The notes beneath the pieces are model-generated. The model saw only the letters and a list, made by a program, of their open reading frames with translations, was not told the origin of the DNA and did no database searches. From positions 1 to 27,192 of the IMG/VR virus record IMGVR_UViG_3300014499_000027: a stretch of 27,192 bases of DNA. One strand, given 5' to 3'. Made by a program: the position numbers and the translations under genes. Position 1 is the stretch's first letter, and each line of letters opens with the position of its first letter. This document shows, in pieces, positions 13,458-19,705 of this stretch. Source of the stretch: a virus.

Positions 13458-13486
13458 AGGTGGCGTTTGTGAAAATAGCGCCACTT
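13458..13486 (+). other. Intergenic stem-loop
   Basis: AGGTGGCG (13458-13465) pairs with CGCCACTT (13479-13486) over eight bases with one G-T pair and a 13-base loop. No T-run follows. It lies in the 115-base gap before the DUF6496 gene and may be an mRNA structure. Confidence 0.35.
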
Positions 13487-13561
13487 CTTATGTGCGTACC
13501 TTGTATTTCGACCATAAGTTACACAAATCTGGGTGGATTTTTAACCAAAAAGGAGATAATT

Positions 13562-13765
13562 ATGCCAAAACTTAAGCCTACAGCCCCTAAAAAGGCAAAA
13601 AAGAAACGCGTTAAAGAAGAAATGCACAAGTTTAAAGAAGGAAAACTACACTCTGGTTCTAAAAAGGGGCCTGTTGTAGAAAACCCTAAGCAAGCAATTG
13701 CAATTGCTCTTTCTGAAAGCGGACAGTCTAAGAAGAAAAAGAAAAAGCATAAGAAGAATAAATAG
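13562..13765 (+). CDS. DUF6496-like small basic protein
   Basis: 67 residues from ATG 13562 (ribosome site AAAAGGAGAT); an in-frame upstream start at 13460 lacks one. The core 'EEMHKFKEGKLHSGSKKGPV' followed by NPKQAIAIALSESG matches my memory of DUF6496, a short family found in phages and bacteria and characterised by a K-x-G-x-L-x-S-G...QAIAIAL.E pattern. Both ends are runs of Lys. Probably binds nucleic acid, perhaps DNA in or around the head; that is an inference. Function is not established for the family. Confidence 0.65.
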   Translation: MPKLKPTAPKKAKKKRVKEEMHKFKEGKLHSGSKKGPVVENPKQAIAIALSESGQSKKKKKKHKKNK

Positions 13766-13800
13766 AAAAGGACGGCGCATTAGGATCGCTATCCTTTTCT
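13764..13800 (+). terminator. Stem-loop after DUF6496 gene, possible weak terminator
   Basis: AGAAAAGGA (13764-13772, starting within the stop codon) is perfectly complementary to TCCTTTTCT (13792-13800), with a 19-base loop that can add GCG/CGC pairs. The only T-tract is inside the stem, so it may act as partial terminator or mRNA 3'-end protector. Confidence 0.35.
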
Positions 13801-13866
13801 AAAAAAGTAATAGAAGTTCTTTTAAGGGAACGTCATGTAAGATTATCACAAAAGAGGCAGAATACA

Positions 13867-14349
13867 ATGAAAAAAAAACAGACGGTTGGATCCGTTGCGC
13901 TTGATTTGATGCAAAAGACTCCTGAATCTCGTAGTCCAATCGAGATAGAACGAGAAATGCAAAAAGAGTATCTCAAAGAGCTCATAGAGTGTGTTAATAT
14001 TCACAAACCATTACTTATAGGCAATTTCTTTTTAGTAGTTATCACTAAGAATGAGAAGCTTATGCCCAATGTGTTTAGAAACTACTTCTCCGCACGGCAA
14101 TCGTGTCCCACTCCAGACTATGATCAATCAGTGTTTATGTATCATCGAGCTAATGATGCTATTGAATATCTATGGACGATCCCTACAAGGGAAGTTTGTC
14201 ATCACTTAAAGGATAATGCTATCCACGTAGCGCCTGAAGAGCGGCAACTGCTTACATTTATTCTTGAATTTGCAGATGGGACGCTCTATAAACTGTGCAA
14301 AAAGCTTAATAATGAAGAAGAAAAATCACCTTTGATCGTGAAAGGATAG
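13867..14349 (+). CDS. Hypothetical virion-module protein
   Basis: 160 residues, mixed helix and strand, with a hydrophobic strand 'LLIGNFFLVVITKNEKLMPN' and a middle 'VFMYHRANDAIEYLWTIPTR'. No motif or membrane span is recognised. It lies four bases before the scaffold-like gene with a clear ribosome site (AAGAGGCAG). Its conserved-looking order next to scaffold and capsid suggests a head-related role, unproven. The 100-base gap upstream holds the stem-loop described separately. Confidence 0.5.
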   Translation: MKKKQTVGSVALDLMQKTPESRSPIEIEREMQKEYLKELIECVNIHKPLLIGNFFLVVITKNEKLMPNVFRNYFSARQSCPTPDYDQSVFMYHRANDAIEYLWTIPTREVCHHLKDNAIHVAPEERQLLTFILEFADGTLYKLCKKLNNEEEKSPLIVKG

Positions 14350-14353
14350 TAGT

Positions 14354-15274
14354 ATGAACGATATTAACTCATTACCACCAGTACCAACACACGTTATAGA
14401 CGCAATGCAACGTGAAGCTGATAAGAAATTTGGTAAAGTTCCCGGCCTTGATGAGCAACCAGTAGTACAACCTAAACTTAATCCTATGTTGCAGCAGCAT
14501 GAAGAGCCAGTATTTCAGGAAGTACAAGAAACTGTGGATCAAGAACCCACAAATTACCCTGAAAATCCGGAGCCCCAGTCCGAAATATCAGGTGAAGATG
14601 AAGAAGTTGATTTAAGAGAGGTAAAAAAGAGAGTAGCTGAAGCCGAGCAAGTTACTAATTTTAGAGCTATGAAAAGAAAAGCTGAAGCTGCAGAGCGTGA
14701 GCGCGATGAAGCCCTTAAGCTTCTTAAAAAATTAGCTGCTCAACAAGAAGCTTTAAAACCAGAGCCCCAGGAGCCTGAAGAAGTTGATACTTTTGGTATG
14801 AATCCCGATGATCTTGTTGAAGGAAAACATCTGAGTAAAGTAGCTCGTGAGATAAAAGCGCTTAAGCAACAACTTGATGCTGCTCAAAATCAAAACTATA
14901 TGAGCACCACCGAAGCACGCCTCAAGGCGCAGTTTCCTGACCTCGATAAGGTACTTACACCAGACAACATAGAAACGTTTAAATACGCCTATCCTGAGCT
15001 TGCTTCTACGATAGATTCAACCAAAGATATCTATACTAAGGCAGTTTCGGCCTATACAATGATCAAGAAGTTCGGCGTCTATCAAGAACCCGGATTCAAT
15101 GCTGAAAAAGAGATTGCCAAGAAGAATGCAGCTAAACCGCGTCCTTTGGCAAGTGTTGCTCCACAGCAGGGTGATAGTCCAATGTCACGAGCTAATGCTT
15201 TTGCGAATGGGTTAACCAAGGAACTTCAAGAGCAGATGTGGAAAGAGATGAGTCAGGCAAGGAAGGATTATTGA
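14354..15274 (+). CDS. Probable scaffolding protein
   Basis: 306 residues, strongly acidic, Gln/Glu/Pro-rich at residues 30-85, then a coiled coil about 88-140 ('EAEQVTNFRAMKRKAEAAER' and on) and a second helical part 165-185. The C-terminal region is Ala/Lys-rich and ends 'LQEQMWKEMSQARKDY', a likely capsid-binding basic helix. This composition and the place just upstream of the capsid gene fit phage scaffolds, which guide capsid assembly and then leave. No sequence signature is decisive. Its stop overlaps the next start (TGATG). Confidence 0.6.
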   Translation: MNDINSLPPVPTHVIDAMQREADKKFGKVPGLDEQPVVQPKLNPMLQQHEEPVFQEVQETVDQEPTNYPENPEPQSEISGEDEEVDLREVKKRVAEAEQVTNFRAMKRKAEAAERERDEALKLLKKLAAQQEALKPEPQEPEEVDTFGMNPDDLVEGKHLSKVAREIKALKQQLDAAQNQNYMSTTEARLKAQFPDLDKVLTPDNIETFKYAYPELASTIDSTKDIYTKAVSAYTMIKKFGVYQEPGFNAEKEIAKKNAAKPRPLASVAPQQGDSPMSRANAFANGLTKELQEQMWKEMSQARKDY

Positions 15275-15477
15275 TGAGAAAAAAATCTTTATATTGTACT
15301 CACATGAGTAATATGCCATCAGGCGTTCAAATAAAAATGTTTGTTATTTCTGATTCTGATGGGCAACGTTATATAATTTGTGATGATTGCAATAATGATT
15401 ATGTTATCGGCAAAGAAGAGTCTTTTCCTAAGAATGGAATAGAATTGACTAATATTGATCCATCAGAAAGACAATAG
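15274..15477 (+). CDS. Small CxxC hypothetical protein
   Basis: 67 residues from ATG 15274 overlapping the scaffold stop; a longer frame from 15238 lies inside the scaffold gene. It carries C8-T-H-M near the start and 'YIICDDCNNDYVIG', so Cys8/His10 and the CxxC pair could form one zinc site, as in small zinc-ribbon proteins. Function unknown. The tRNA starts eight bases after its stop. Confidence 0.5.
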   Translation: MRKKSLYCTHMSNMPSGVQIKMFVISDSDGQRYIICDDCNNDYVIGKEESFPKNGIELTNIDPSERQ

Positions 15478-15485
15478 ATTTACCC

Positions 15486-15562
15486 GTCCGTGTCGTCTAA
15501 ATGGTTAGGACCTCAGGTTTTCAACCTGAAAATGATGAGTTCGATTCTCTCCACGGATGCCA
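15486..15562 (+). tRNA. tRNA-Glu (anticodon UUC)
   Basis: A 77-base cloverleaf with encoded CCA. Acceptor stem GTCCGTG pairs with CACGGAT (G1-U72 wobble). D-stem GTCT/GGAC. Anticodon stem TCAGG/CCTGA with loop TTTTCAA gives anticodon TTC, which reads Glu GAA/GAG. T-loop TTCGATT is normal, but its stem ATGAG/CTCTC has two mismatches (U-U, A-C), so it may be weak or decaying. It lies in the same orientation between the scaffold and capsid genes, so it would be cut out of the late transcript. GAA/GAG codons are common in this phage. Confidence 0.85.
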
Positions 15563-15727
15563 TTTACTTGCATTCAATTTCGCACTCGTCCTATACTATC
15601 CTTAGCGTCTAAGAAGGATCGCTCCCTTCAGAGCGTCAATAGAGCCATCGCTCAGCTCACAGGCGTCAGTACGCAAGAATCGACCTACTTGCAAACCCGC
15701 GTATCAACCCTTGTTCAAGGGAATACT

Positions 15728-16013
15728 ATGTCAATTACTACTACGAGTTCATTACCTGCTCCGGTGCAGCAGAGTTTTAGTTATAAACTCTTATCTGTTC
15801 CGGTTCCAAATATGATCCACAAAATACCTGCGATGCGTAAGAATATGCCCCGTAATGGTGGTACAACACTGCGTATGCGTCGTTATAACCCTCTTAACAC
15901 TGCGATGGTTCCACTAGGAAACTCTGGTGTTACTCCACCACCTCAGAATCTCACTGCAGTAGATATCGATGCTAAGATCAGTTTTTACGGTAAAGGTGCC
16001 GTAACAGTTCACT
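15728..16013 (+). CDS. Major capsid protein, exon 1
   Basis: N-terminal part of the capsid protein (95 codons and one base). It starts MSITTTSSLPAPVQQSFSYK and runs to 'DAKISFYGKGAVTV', typical of the N4-gp56 / P22-coat-type capsid family, where this piece is followed by a D-P-V-L-x-E segment. Here the frame instead meets TGA at 16013-16015, and the DPVLNE segment only appears at 16936, so the gene is split by the intron. I chose ATG 15728 (ribosome site AAGGGA); the frame open from 15557 has no such site. The exon is given up to T16013, the U expected before a group I intron; other junctions up to six bases earlier keep the frame. Confidence 0.72.
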
Positions 16014-16161
16014 GAGAATGACCTATGTTCAGTTGAACGAGCAGGTTAACAAATTGTTCTTTGAAATTTCTTGGTTTTGTAGCAGATAGCCTGCTTTAAA
16101 TCCGCTCTGATTGACTTGGAAGCCCTAACGTAAAGACGAGGGTGACAAGGGCGAAGATATT

Positions 16162-16692
16162 TTATCCTAAGCGATTTAGTTCTTTACAGCGAAGCCAAAG
16201 TTCCTTTCTTTTTTGAAGGACTGCATCAGAAACATTCCATCCAGTTTTACCAACGGTTTTTCTGTATTCTAGAACTACATCGGCTTGTTTACGCTTTATT
16301 AATAAATAGGGTTTTATAAATCTAAGAGCTGCTTCGAGGTCTTTCCCAAATATATGCCATCGATAACATTTTTTTCTTCCTTCGATGTCTTTTCGTTTAT
16401 CAAATTGACCTCCAAACACAAATTTAAGTTCATTCATTAGCTCGAGGGAAGTATTGACGACGGTTAATCGGCACACATAGTAATCTTTTTTCCTAGATTT
16501 ATTGTCAGGAGCAAGATGTTCTATACCAATACTGCCTTCACCGTCTATTATGCCTGCTAGATAGATCCAATTTTCTTTTACTGAAAGAGCGCGGAGATTG
16601 CGAATTTGGTCACATCCATCGCAAGGACACCTACTAAGATTATGCTCGTGGTCACATTTATTACACAGGCAAACGTTAAGACTATGATCCAT
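16162..16692 (-). CDS. LAGLIDADG homing endonuclease, antisense to the host intron
   Basis: 176 residues. 'NWIYLAGIIDGEGSIGIE' (41-58) is the LAGLIDADG helix with catalytic acid (Asp50/Glu52 region). The rest has the beta/helix pattern of the family ('VCRLTVVNTSLELMNELKFV', 'YRWHIFGKDLEAALRFIKPY'). One motif implies a homodimer. The enzyme would cut intronless capsid alleles and spread the intron. An N-terminal Cys cluster (C-x-C-x2-C at 8-13 and at 22-27) suggests a zinc site, unusual for this family. It is on the minus strand inside the P6 loop, so it needs its own antisense transcript. GAGGAA before the ATG is a good ribosome site. The 3' end overlaps P6 pairing by a few bases. Confidence 0.87.
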   Translation of the reverse strand: MDHSLNVCLCNKCDHEHNLSRCPCDGCDQIRNLRALSVKENWIYLAGIIDGEGSIGIEHLAPDNKSRKKDYYVCRLTVVNTSLELMNELKFVFGGQFDKRKDIEGRKKCYRWHIFGKDLEAALRFIKPYLLIKRKQADVVLEYRKTVGKTGWNVSDAVLQKRKELWLRCKELNRLG

Positions 16693-16708
16693 AGATTCCT
16701 CACAATTG

Positions 16709-16724
16709 TCCCACAGTTGTGGGA
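16709..16724. promoter_or_regulatory. 16-bp perfect palindrome upstream of the endonuclease gene
   Basis: TCCCACAGTTGTGGGA has 7-bp arms around a central GT. It lies 16 bases before the start of the minus-strand endonuclease gene. It could be an operator, or in the intron RNA a hairpin that shields the region. No promoter boxes were found with confidence. Confidence 0.45.
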
Positions 16725-16874
16725 TAAAGATAAAACAACATAATTATGGATACAGCGTACCATAAATAGGATAAAATGTCACGCTGAGAGACTGAGGCGA
16801 GTGGACACCGAAAGGTGAAGCGACAGTCCGAACTGTATGGAGACATACAGAGGGAGGAATAACAAGACTCCCCG

Positions 16875-16904
16875 CCAATTGTGCAGCAGCTGCTGCGTAA
16901 TTGG
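16875..16904. repeat. Palindromic element, copy 3, within the intron 3' part
   Basis: A 30-base palindrome: CCAATT (16875-16880), GT, the core GCAGCAGCTGCTGC (16883-16896), GT, AATTGG (16899-16904). It forms the last hairpin of the intron, eight bases before the terminal G. Bases 16877-16900 are identical to 4897-4920. The copy is the longest of the three and may be the most intact. Confidence 0.9.
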
Positions 16905-16912
16905 TCATAAAG

Positions 16913-17580
16913 TAACAGAATGTACCTTACAAAACCAAGATCCTGTATTAAACGAATGCGCAGCACGTCTTGGAGTAAGTTTAAGGCAAACTGAGGATCA
17001 GTTGACTCGTGATATGCTTGCATCGACAGCCAGCTTCATTAACTGTACTGGTGGCGTAAATGGTGATAACCCTACCGAAATTACTCGCTCAGACGTTGAT
17101 ACTGTCGTACGTGCGTTACTTAATAACAATGCATACACAATTATGGACAATATCGAAGGGGAAAATAAATTTGGTACAGCTCCTGTACGTAATGCTTACT
17201 TCGCTCTCTGCTCTACGCAGTTAACGGGTAACTTAGACGCAGTTTCTGGCTTTATACAAGTAAACCAGTATCCAGCGCCTATGAACGCATTACAGTCAGA
17301 ATGGGGTGCAATAGGTAACCTTCGGTTCCTTATTTCATCTATCGGTTCTTCTGTAGCAAACGCATCTGCTAACGGTAACACCGTATATAACATCTTCTGT
17401 GTTGGTATGGAAGCATATGCTTGTATCGAACAAGATGGCTATTCTGCTGCCTTCATTTATAGACCGCCTATCTATGATGGTCCATTAGCGCTTAATGCTT
17501 CTGTGGGTTATAAATTCGCTGAAGTGCCACGTATTACGAACGATCTTTGGGTACTCAACTTACGTGCGACACTCGCTTAA
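16913..17580 (+). CDS. Major capsid protein, exon 2
   Basis: C-terminal two thirds of the capsid protein (222 residues). It begins in the middle of a codon and continues 'TECTLQNQDPVLNECAARLG', then 'VSLRQTEDQLTRDMLASTAS', the conserved block of N4-gp56-type capsids. It ends with a beta-rich region 'VGYKFAEVPRITNDLWVLNL'. An ATG at 16837 in the same frame is inside the intron P9 region and is not the real start. After splicing the protein is 317 residues, a normal length. It forms the icosahedral shell with the scaffold. The next gene follows after nine bases. Confidence 0.72.
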
Positions 17581-17589
17581 GGAGAAATC

Positions 17590-18816
17590 ATGGACGGAAC
17601 TATATTAGGTCAAGGTACCTTTGTAGCAAATTCTACAGGTATTACTAACCCCAATGCGGGTAATGCTTCTATTGGTCAAGCGAATGCGACGATTATCCAG
17701 ATTCCTTCAAGCGCTGATTGGATGATAGTAAGAAACTTCACTCAATACGGTACTGTGGGAACAACAGGCGCTTACTTTAATGGAACAGCCAATGCTTCTA
17801 ATGGTCAAGAATTCTATTGGCAACGTGGTATGGCTGCCGGCGCTGCAATTGTTACCTATAAAGGAGCTGCTTCAGGAGTTCTTTCGGGCGATACTATTGC
17901 TTCCGGTGGGTTCACTCTTTATGATCCATCAGGAGTATCAACAGGCGCTCAACCACTTCTTGGACCTGCTGTTGCAACGACTGCAACGACTAATGCAACA
18001 CGACCAGTAGTATCAACTGCTTCAACTGCAGGAATATCTGTGGGGACCGTGGTTCGTTTAAGTAATACTGCACAAAGTGACATCAATGGTATCGACTTTG
18101 TTGTTGGTGCGGTAACTCTTAATACAAGCTTTACTTTAACGGGTAATGCAGGATCAGCTCTCGCTACAGCTCCTGGAGCTATCGGTGGTGCTGGATTCTA
18201 TAGAATTGTATATAACGGTAACAGCGCTCTCTTCTATCCAAGAAGAAGGGTTATTACCAATATTACTCAAGCGGCTAATGCCGTTGTTTCTACTTCTGTG
18301 GCACATGGGTTAACTCCAGGACAAGAAGTTAGATTTAGTATTCCTGATGTTTCTGGAATGACTCAGTTAAATCCACAGATATTGAATAGTTATTTCCCTG
18401 CTAATAGCTCAGTAGGCGCTATTGTATTGACGGTGATAGATGACTATAGCTTTACTATCAATATTAATACCACAGCATACACTGCGTTCACGTATCCAAC
18501 TATTGCTCAACAACCAAGTTCATTCCCTCTCGTGATTCCTTTTGGTGAAGATACTGCGACATCACTTTCAGTCCTTGGAGCGCAAGTTCCTACTATTAAT
18601 GGTCAGCAGATCTTTAATACCAATACCGGACTTCTTGCTGATGCAACAGTGAATACTGGGTATCTCGGAATGATTTTAGGAAATGGTGGGGCTGGACTTG
18701 CTCTTACTACGCCAATTCTTGGACCTTCTGGATCAATAGCATGGTCGGCGGGTAATGCTCCAACAGGTGACACTATGTATTGGGTAGCAGGTAAGTCTAC
18801 GTACGGCGGACTATAA
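17590..18816 (+). CDS. Virion protein with FCCH-like beta domains
   Basis: 408 residues, rich in Gly, Ala, Ser, Thr and Asn, no membrane segments. Residues about 220-305 ('VITNITQAANAVVSTSVAHG' ... 'VLTVIDDYSFTININTTAYT') match the beta domain often reported as 'ubiquitin-activating E1 FCCH-like' in phage structural proteins. Residues about 138-185 ('VSTASTAGISVGTVVRLSNT' ... NTSFTLTG) look like a second, shorter copy. A decoration or capsid/tail-associated protein fits its place right after the capsid gene. Strong ribosome site (TTAAGGAG). Followed by a stem-loop. Confidence 0.6.
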   Translation: MDGTILGQGTFVANSTGITNPNAGNASIGQANATIIQIPSSADWMIVRNFTQYGTVGTTGAYFNGTANASNGQEFYWQRGMAAGAAIVTYKGAASGVLSGDTIASGGFTLYDPSGVSTGAQPLLGPAVATTATTNATRPVVSTASTAGISVGTVVRLSNTAQSDINGIDFVVGAVTLNTSFTLTGNAGSALATAPGAIGGAGFYRIVYNGNSALFYPRRRVITNITQAANAVVSTSVAHGLTPGQEVRFSIPDVSGMTQLNPQILNSYFPANSSVGAIVLTVIDDYSFTININTTAYTAFTYPTIAQQPSSFPLVIPFGEDTATSLSVLGAQVPTINGQQIFNTNTGLLADATVNTGYLGMILGNGGAGLALTTPILGPSGSIAWSAGNAPTGDTMYWVAGKSTYGGL

Positions 18817-18818
18817 AA

Positions 18819-18848
18819 AAAGGCCGTAGCATGAGGACTACAGCCTTT
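18819..18848 (-). terminator. Stem-loop reading as a strong terminator on the minus strand
   Basis: AAAGGCCGTAG (18819-18829) pairs with CTACAGCCTTT (18838-18848) with one C/A mismatch and an 8-base loop. On the plus strand only three T follow, so termination there is weak. On the minus strand the stem is followed by a run of seven T. It could stop antisense transcripts, or act as a two-way barrier after an abundant late gene. Confidence 0.55.
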
Positions 18849-18866
18849 ACAAAAAAAGGAAATAAA

Positions 18867-18971
18867 ATGATGGATAGAAATCATCATATTATTCACACAA
18901 AGATTAACACCCTTAAAAAAGGATTGCAATGGAAGCACAAAAAGTCGTTAAAAAAGAAGAACCAAAAGTAA
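18867..18971 (+). CDS. Possible 34-residue basic peptide
   Basis: Frame from ATG 18867 (ribosome site AAAAGGAAAT) to TAA 18971: MMDRNHHIIHTKINTLKKGL, then a Lys-rich end. It overlaps the next gene by 43 bases in another frame. It may be a real leader peptide, or only the spacer that carries the following ribosome site. Confidence 0.22.
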   Translation: MMDRNHHIIHTKINTLKKGLQWKHKKSLKKKNQK

Positions 18972-19324
18972 ATTTAAACTATCAACGTGACAAAGATAAA
19001 GAGCCAGTAAAAGGCATATTTAGATTTCATGAAGTACCGGGGGGGGAGATGAGTTTTAGCCTCAAAATCCATAAAGGTGACCAGGTTGAAACCTATACGC
19101 TCAAAGATGGTGAAATAAAAACAGTACCACTCGGCGTTGCAAAGCATCTCAATAAGAACTGCTGGTACCCTGAATATGACTATGTGAAAACTGATGATGG
19201 TGGAATAATGCAAAACATTGCAAAAATCACTAAAAAAGTACGCCGATGCAGTTTCCAGAGCTTAGAGTTTATTGATATTGATGATGTGAGCAATGACTTT
19301 AAAGCAGTAGAAGCGGCGGTGTAA
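18929..19324 (+). CDS. Conserved virion-module protein of unknown function
   Basis: 131 residues, with a charged N-terminus (MEAQKVVKKEEPKVNLNYQR) and a beta-rich core: 'GIFRFHEVPGGEMSFSLKIH', 'VPLGVAKHLNKNCWYPEYDY', 'VRRCSFQSLEFIDIDDV'. I recall proteins of this pattern from other podoviruses with this capsid type, without known function. Its position between capsid and connector genes suggests head completion or stabilisation. Ribosome site AAAAAAGGA. Confidence 0.5.
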   Translation: MEAQKVVKKEEPKVNLNYQRDKDKEPVKGIFRFHEVPGGEMSFSLKIHKGDQVETYTLKDGEIKTVPLGVAKHLNKNCWYPEYDYVKTDDGGIMQNIAKITKKVRRCSFQSLEFIDIDDVSNDFKAVEAAV

Positions 19325-19325
19325 T

Positions 19326-19691
19326 ATGGCAATTCTTGCATTTCCATTTCCTATTTTTCAGAGGGCGATGCGGATAATATCAACCATATCGCAGGCACCC
19401 CAAGCTCAAATAACAACAACCTTTAATCACCAATATCAATCAGGTGAGATCGTTCGTCTTGTTATACCTCTTGGATTTGGCATGCAACAAATTAACCAAA
19501 TGTATGCGCCTATTACCGTAACGGGACTGACGACGTTCACGATGCCCATAGATTCAACCAATTTTGATGCATTTAATGCAGCGTCTACGTTTCCTGATAA
19601 TAAGCAATACGCACAGGTGGTTCCGATAGCTGAGATTGCCTCGCAGCTTGAAGGGGCCACCCAAAATGTACTGCCCTATAACGCAGTATAA
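19326..19691 (+). CDS. Small FCCH-like beta protein
   Basis: 121 residues. Residues 17-85 ('ISTISQAPQAQITTTFNHQY' ... 'ITVTGLTTFTMPIDSTNFDA') have the strand order and 'I..I.q...a.itT...H....G..V.l.ip...GM.Q.N' pattern of the FCCH-like domain in the 408-residue protein, so this may be a free-standing copy. Starts one base after the previous stop with a weak ribosome site, so it is likely coupled. Probably a virion accessory protein. Confidence 0.5.
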   Translation: MAILAFPFPIFQRAMRIISTISQAPQAQITTTFNHQYQSGEIVRLVIPLGFGMQQINQMYAPITVTGLTTFTMPIDSTNFDAFNAASTFPDNKQYAQVVPIAEIASQLEGATQNVLPYNAV

Positions 19692-19705
19692 AAAGGAGAA
19701 TAGTA

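Larger units (their letters stand above)
16014..16912 (+). ncRNA. Group I self-splicing intron in the capsid gene
   Basis: The capsid coding sequence is interrupted here, and the bases fold as a group I intron. P1: exon GTTCACT with GTTGAAC (16032-16038), one mismatch and the U-G pair at the splice site. P2: AGCAGG/CCTGCT (16040-16045, 16090-16095). P3: CCGCTC (16102-16107) with GAGTGG (16799-16804). P6: 14 bp between 16156-16169 and 16767-16780. P7: GACTG (16790-16794) with CAGTC (16824-16828). P8: CACC-GAAA-GGTG (16806-16817). P9: CTGTATG-GAGA-CATACAG (16833-16850). Further 3' hairpins include the palindromic element. The last base is G16912. Joining 16013 to 16913 restores one 317-residue frame. 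Exact ends need cDNA. Confidence 0.8.

Noticed and set aside
15486-15562. tRNA as a prophage attachment site
   Set aside because: No integrase and no second copy of the tRNA end within the window; it lies inside the late operon.
15557-15727. Longer capsid N-terminus from 15557
   Set aside because: It begins within the tRNA 3' end, has no ribosome site, and the sequence does not fit the family; ATG 15728 has AAGGGA upstream.
16837-16912. Start of a separate capsid protein at ATG 16837
   Set aside because: This ATG lies in the P9 hairpin of the intron; the residues it would add (ETYRGRNNKTPRQLC...) do not look like a capsid N-terminus, and the family N-terminus is found in exon 1.
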